A program made the position numbers and the translations under genes. From Planctomycetota bacterium (GTDB taxonomy: Bacteria > Planctomycetota > Planctomycetia > Pirellulales > Pirellulaceae), in assembly GCA_029259935.1 (NCBI GenBank), contig JAJDEH010000257.1, positions 1 through 24,171 of the forward strand: a DNA stretch of 24,171 bases, read 5' to 3'. Below, in pieces: positions 22,241 through 24,171 of the stretch. Below the pieces are notes generated by a model, which was not told the origin of the DNA, did not search any database, and saw only the letters and a program-made list of their open reading frames with translations. How positions within the stretch are numbered: the stretch's first letter is position 1; the number at the start of each line of letters is the position of its first letter.

Positions 22241-22684
22241 ATGAAACGAATCACCGCTTTGACGCTTGTCGCCCTGTTTGGTTTGGCGATATTGACCCAA
22301 GTTGGGCACTCCCAAAAACCTGATATGGTTGACACTTTCATGCGAGCGAAATTGGTTCACTCGCAAATTGTCGTCGAAGGATTGACGACGGAGGACTTTG
22401 ACATGATTGCCAAAGGGGCTCAGGACATGAGTCTCTTGAGCCAGGATTCGCAGTGGCAGGTGTTGCAGACTCCCGAGTACATTCGGCGTGGCGCTGAGTT
22501 TCGTCGATCGGCCGACAAGCTCAAAAGAGAGGCTCAGGAAGAAGATCTGGACGGGGCTTTGCTCGCTTATGTTGACGTGACGATAAAGTGTGTCGAATGT
22601 CACAAGTATATTCGCCAGGTTCAAAACGCCCGGCTGGATGAAGTTCAGTTTCCCGAATTGCCGCGCGTTTCGACGGGTGATTAG
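22241..22684 (+). CDS. Exported cytochrome c'-like protein
   Basis: The 147-residue protein has a signal peptide (MKRITALTLVALFGLAILTQVGHSQ) and a single haem-binding motif, CVECH (117-121), near the C terminus. The predicted all-helical body (FMRAKLVHSQIVVEGL, DFDMIAKGAQDMSLL, EFRRSADKLKREAQEEDLDGALLAYVDVTIKCVECHKYI) and the late position of CxxCH are those of the four-helix cytochrome c' group. It should work outside the cytoplasmic membrane, where haem is attached. AGAGGAG lies before the ATG. It sits between the kinase and the universal stress protein. The role could be electron transfer or gas binding. Confidence 0.82.
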   Translation: MKRITALTLVALFGLAILTQVGHSQKPDMVDTFMRAKLVHSQIVVEGLTTEDFDMIAKGAQDMSLLSQDSQWQVLQTPEYIRRGAEFRRSADKLKREAQEEDLDGALLAYVDVTIKCVECHKYIRQVQNARLDEVQFPELPRVSTGD

Positions 22685-22778
22685 GTATCATCTTCTGTTG
22701 AAGTGACGTGAACGGTCGCGAGCGGCTATCGGTTGAACTAAGAAGTCACGTTGCCACTGTTGATGAAAGGAGCGATCG

Positions 22779-23207
22779 ATGAGTTGGTTTCCTAAACAAA
22801 AAGTCGTCGTCCCGATTGATTTCTCCGACGAGTCGATTGCGGCGGTAAACACGGCGCTGGAATTGGTCACTCAGCCGGATCATTTGCACGTGGTGCATGT
22901 GCTGGAGACGCTGTCGGCGATGGAACCGGGAATGGTGTGGGCTTCGATTGATGATGAAACTCGGGAGAACAAGATCCGCAAAATGATGTCCGAGCGATTC
23001 GACGACCCGAAGTATGAAGGCTTGCAAATGGAAGTCCTGGTCGGCGACCCGGGCCATGAGATCGCCGGACATGCCAAGAACCTGAATGCGGAATTGATCG
23101 TGATGCCCTCGCACGGCCGACGCGGGATCTCCCATTTGCTGATTGGGTCCGTTGCGGAACGTGTCATCCGGCTCGCGCATTGCCCGGTTTTGATATTGCG
23201 TCAGTAG
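22779..23207 (+). CDS. Universal stress protein (UspA family)
   Basis: The 142-residue protein has the whole single-domain Usp fold. It opens with KVVVPIDFSDESIAAVNTALEL (the first strand with the conserved Asp), followed by LHVVHVLE, a mid-helix segment, VLVGDPGHEIAGHAK and ELIVMPSHGRRG. It ends with LLIGSVAERVIRLAHCPVLILR. The nucleotide site GxxGx9G(S/T) is present as P-SH-G-RRGISHLLI-G-S, with Pro at the first Gly, a common variant. ATP binding is therefore likely. AAGGAG lies 6 bases before the ATG. It starts 94 bases after the cytochrome gene on the same strand and could share its transcript. Confidence 0.92.
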   Translation: MSWFPKQKVVVPIDFSDESIAAVNTALELVTQPDHLHVVHVLETLSAMEPGMVWASIDDETRENKIRKMMSERFDDPKYEGLQMEVLVGDPGHEIAGHAKNLNAELIVMPSHGRRGISHLLIGSVAERVIRLAHCPVLILRQ

Positions 23208-23262
23208 CCTTTTGGAGTCCCGGTCCCCTTGGTTTCGACTCAGTCTTTTCAGTCGGGCGACA

Positions 23263-23286
23263 CCCTCTAACTCCGGAGTTAGAGGG
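23263..23286. repeat. Perfect 24-base palindrome after the universal stress gene
   Basis: CCCTCTAACTCC is followed at once by its exact complement, GGAGTTAGAGGG, a perfect palindrome with no loop bases. It lies 56 bases after the universal stress protein stop and just before the tandem repeats. It may be a binding site, a transcript-end hairpin (no T-run follows) or part of a dispersed repeat. Confidence 0.6.
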
Positions 23287-23346
23287 GGTCCGCCCGCCCA
23301 AGAGAATTCGATCTCTCAAGCTGCACCCAGCCGCCCAGGGTCGCCG

Positions 23347-23747
23347 CCCCGACCAAGATCGTCAGTCCTGCAAGGCCGTAACAACCAAACCTGCTCAGCC
23401 TACAAAAGCGCAATCAAGCGCAGAGAGTTGGCCACAAAAAACGCGAGAAGGCACGAAGAGCAAAAACGTCACCGAACCGAGTCTGTATATTTTCGTGTAT
23501 TTTTGTGCTTCTCGTGGCCAGATGCCGCGGCGTCGCATCTCCCGGTCAGGACTCGTTTGATTTCGGGCTAGGTAGCTTGAAGCTTCTCGATGTCTGGCAT
23601 CCCTTCGGGATGCGGTGATGACGCGCTCAGCAACCGGTGGTGCGCCTACGGCAACCACCGGCTAATGGCTGTGAGCCCTATCGGGCTCAAGTCCATCCCA
23701 AAGGGATTCCAGCAATTAGCCGGTGGTCAGCGCAGCGCCACCACCGG
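23347..23747. repeat. Multi-hairpin repeat, copy 1
   Basis: This is the first of two tandem copies (about 401 bases here, 392 in copy 2). It opens with CCCCGACCAAGATCGTCAG. A TGGCCAC...GTGGCCA inverted repeat (23429-23520) follows, and then GCATCCC/GGGATGC (23597-23613), CCGGTGGT/ACCACCGG (23634-23661), GAGCCC/GGGCTC (23673-23688), ATCCC/GGGAT (23695-23707) and a second CCGGTGGT/ACCACCGG (23720-23747). No protein-like frame is present; short open frames differ between the copies. Confidence 0.8.
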
Positions 23748-23769
23748 CCATTTTTTGGCATTCATCATT

Positions 23770-24161
23770 CCCCGACCAAGATCGTCAGCCCTGCTAGGCC
23801 GAAACACCAAATCCGGTCAGCATGCGAAAGCGCGATCAAGCAAAGAGAGTTGGCCACAAAAAGCACGAGAAGACGCGAAGAGGAAAAACGTCACCGAACC
23901 GTGTTTGTTTTTTCGTGTGTTCTCCTCGTGGCCAGATGCCGCGACGTTGTGTCGCCCTGCCAGGGCTCGTTTTGCTTTGGGCTAGGTAGCTTGAAGCTTC
24001 TCAATGTCTGGCATCCCTTCGGGATGCGCTGATGACGCGCACAGCCACCGGTGGTGCGCCTACGGCAACCACCGGCTAATGGCTGTGAGCCCTATCGGGC
24101 TCAAGTCCATCCCGAAGGGATTTCAGCAATTAGCCGGTGGTCAGCGCAGCGCCACCACCGG
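23770..24161. repeat. Multi-hairpin repeat, copy 2
   Basis: This is the second copy of the repeat at 23347-23747, starting after a 22-base spacer. The 3' two-fifths, with the hairpins, is nearly identical to copy 1, while the 5' part has many substitutions and some indels (offset 423 bases at the start, 414 at the end). The hairpin arms are kept and changes fall in loops and linkers, for example CCCAAAGGG to CCCGAAGGG. It ends ten bases before the window edge. Confidence 0.8.
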
Positions 24162-24171
24162 TCACCAATGA

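Noticed and set aside
23347..24161. CRISPR array at the tandem repeats
   Set aside because: The units are about 400 bases, with only two copies and nearly identical sequence throughout; there are no short repeats with unique spacers and no cas genes.

Overview
The window looks like a chromosomal segment of a planctomycete, most likely from the Pirellulales side of Planctomycetota. This is inferred from protein style and not from a marker gene. The hints are a HEAT/LRR protein, a secreted FG-GAP (VCBS) protein, a Ser/Thr kinase with its membrane part at the N terminus, a cytochrome c'-like signal-peptide protein, many conserved-looking hypothetical membrane proteins, moderately high GC, and many intergenic hairpin repeats. 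TGA is an ordinary stop codon here: it ends the sulfotransferase, lipase-like and antitoxin genes.

Region 1 (1-5381) holds the N terminus of a secreted protein (minus strand). It is followed by a plus-strand pair, a DPM1/GtrB-like family 2 glycosyltransferase and a sulfotransferase. Converging on that pair is a tight minus-strand operon, manC (mannose-1-phosphate guanylyltransferase), a secreted lipase-like alpha/beta hydrolase and ruvX. A possible 38-residue membrane microprotein lies just upstream of manC. GDP-mannose from ManC could feed the glycosyltransferase, which fits a cell-surface glycan theme.

Region 2 (5382-10433) has a Mn-type superoxide dismutase with its own promoter and a clear intrinsic terminator. 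It also has a 763-residue HD / PAS / GGDEF signalling protein whose HD-GYP signature is degenerate, and a six-helix membrane protein of unknown function with a charged tail.

Region 3 (10434-15500) has a HEAT + leucine-rich-repeat protein and a 62-residue acidic protein with an unusually perfect Shine-Dalgarno sequence. It then has an inverted-repeat element, a two-cluster ferredoxin with an insertion in its second cluster, a small membrane protein, and an exported protein with an intrinsic terminator.

Region 4 (15501-19066) has a ParE/RelE-type toxin with its overlapping antitoxin behind a strong promoter. A large membrane protein of unknown function follows, then about 700 bases without a convincing gene.

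Region 5 (19067-24171) has an exported FG-GAP protein whose reading frame is interrupted once, in frame, by TGA followed by TGT (Cys). A small hairpin lies 15-29 bases after that TGA and meets the spacing and loop-G rules for a bacterial SECIS element, so selenocysteine recoding is a real possibility beside nonsense mutation or sequencing error. It is the most interesting signal in the window. Next come the membrane Ser/Thr kinase, a c'-type cytochrome and a universal stress protein. The window ends in two tandem copies of a roughly 400-base repeat. Each copy encodes several hairpins plus an alternative, mutually exclusive 13-bp pairing.
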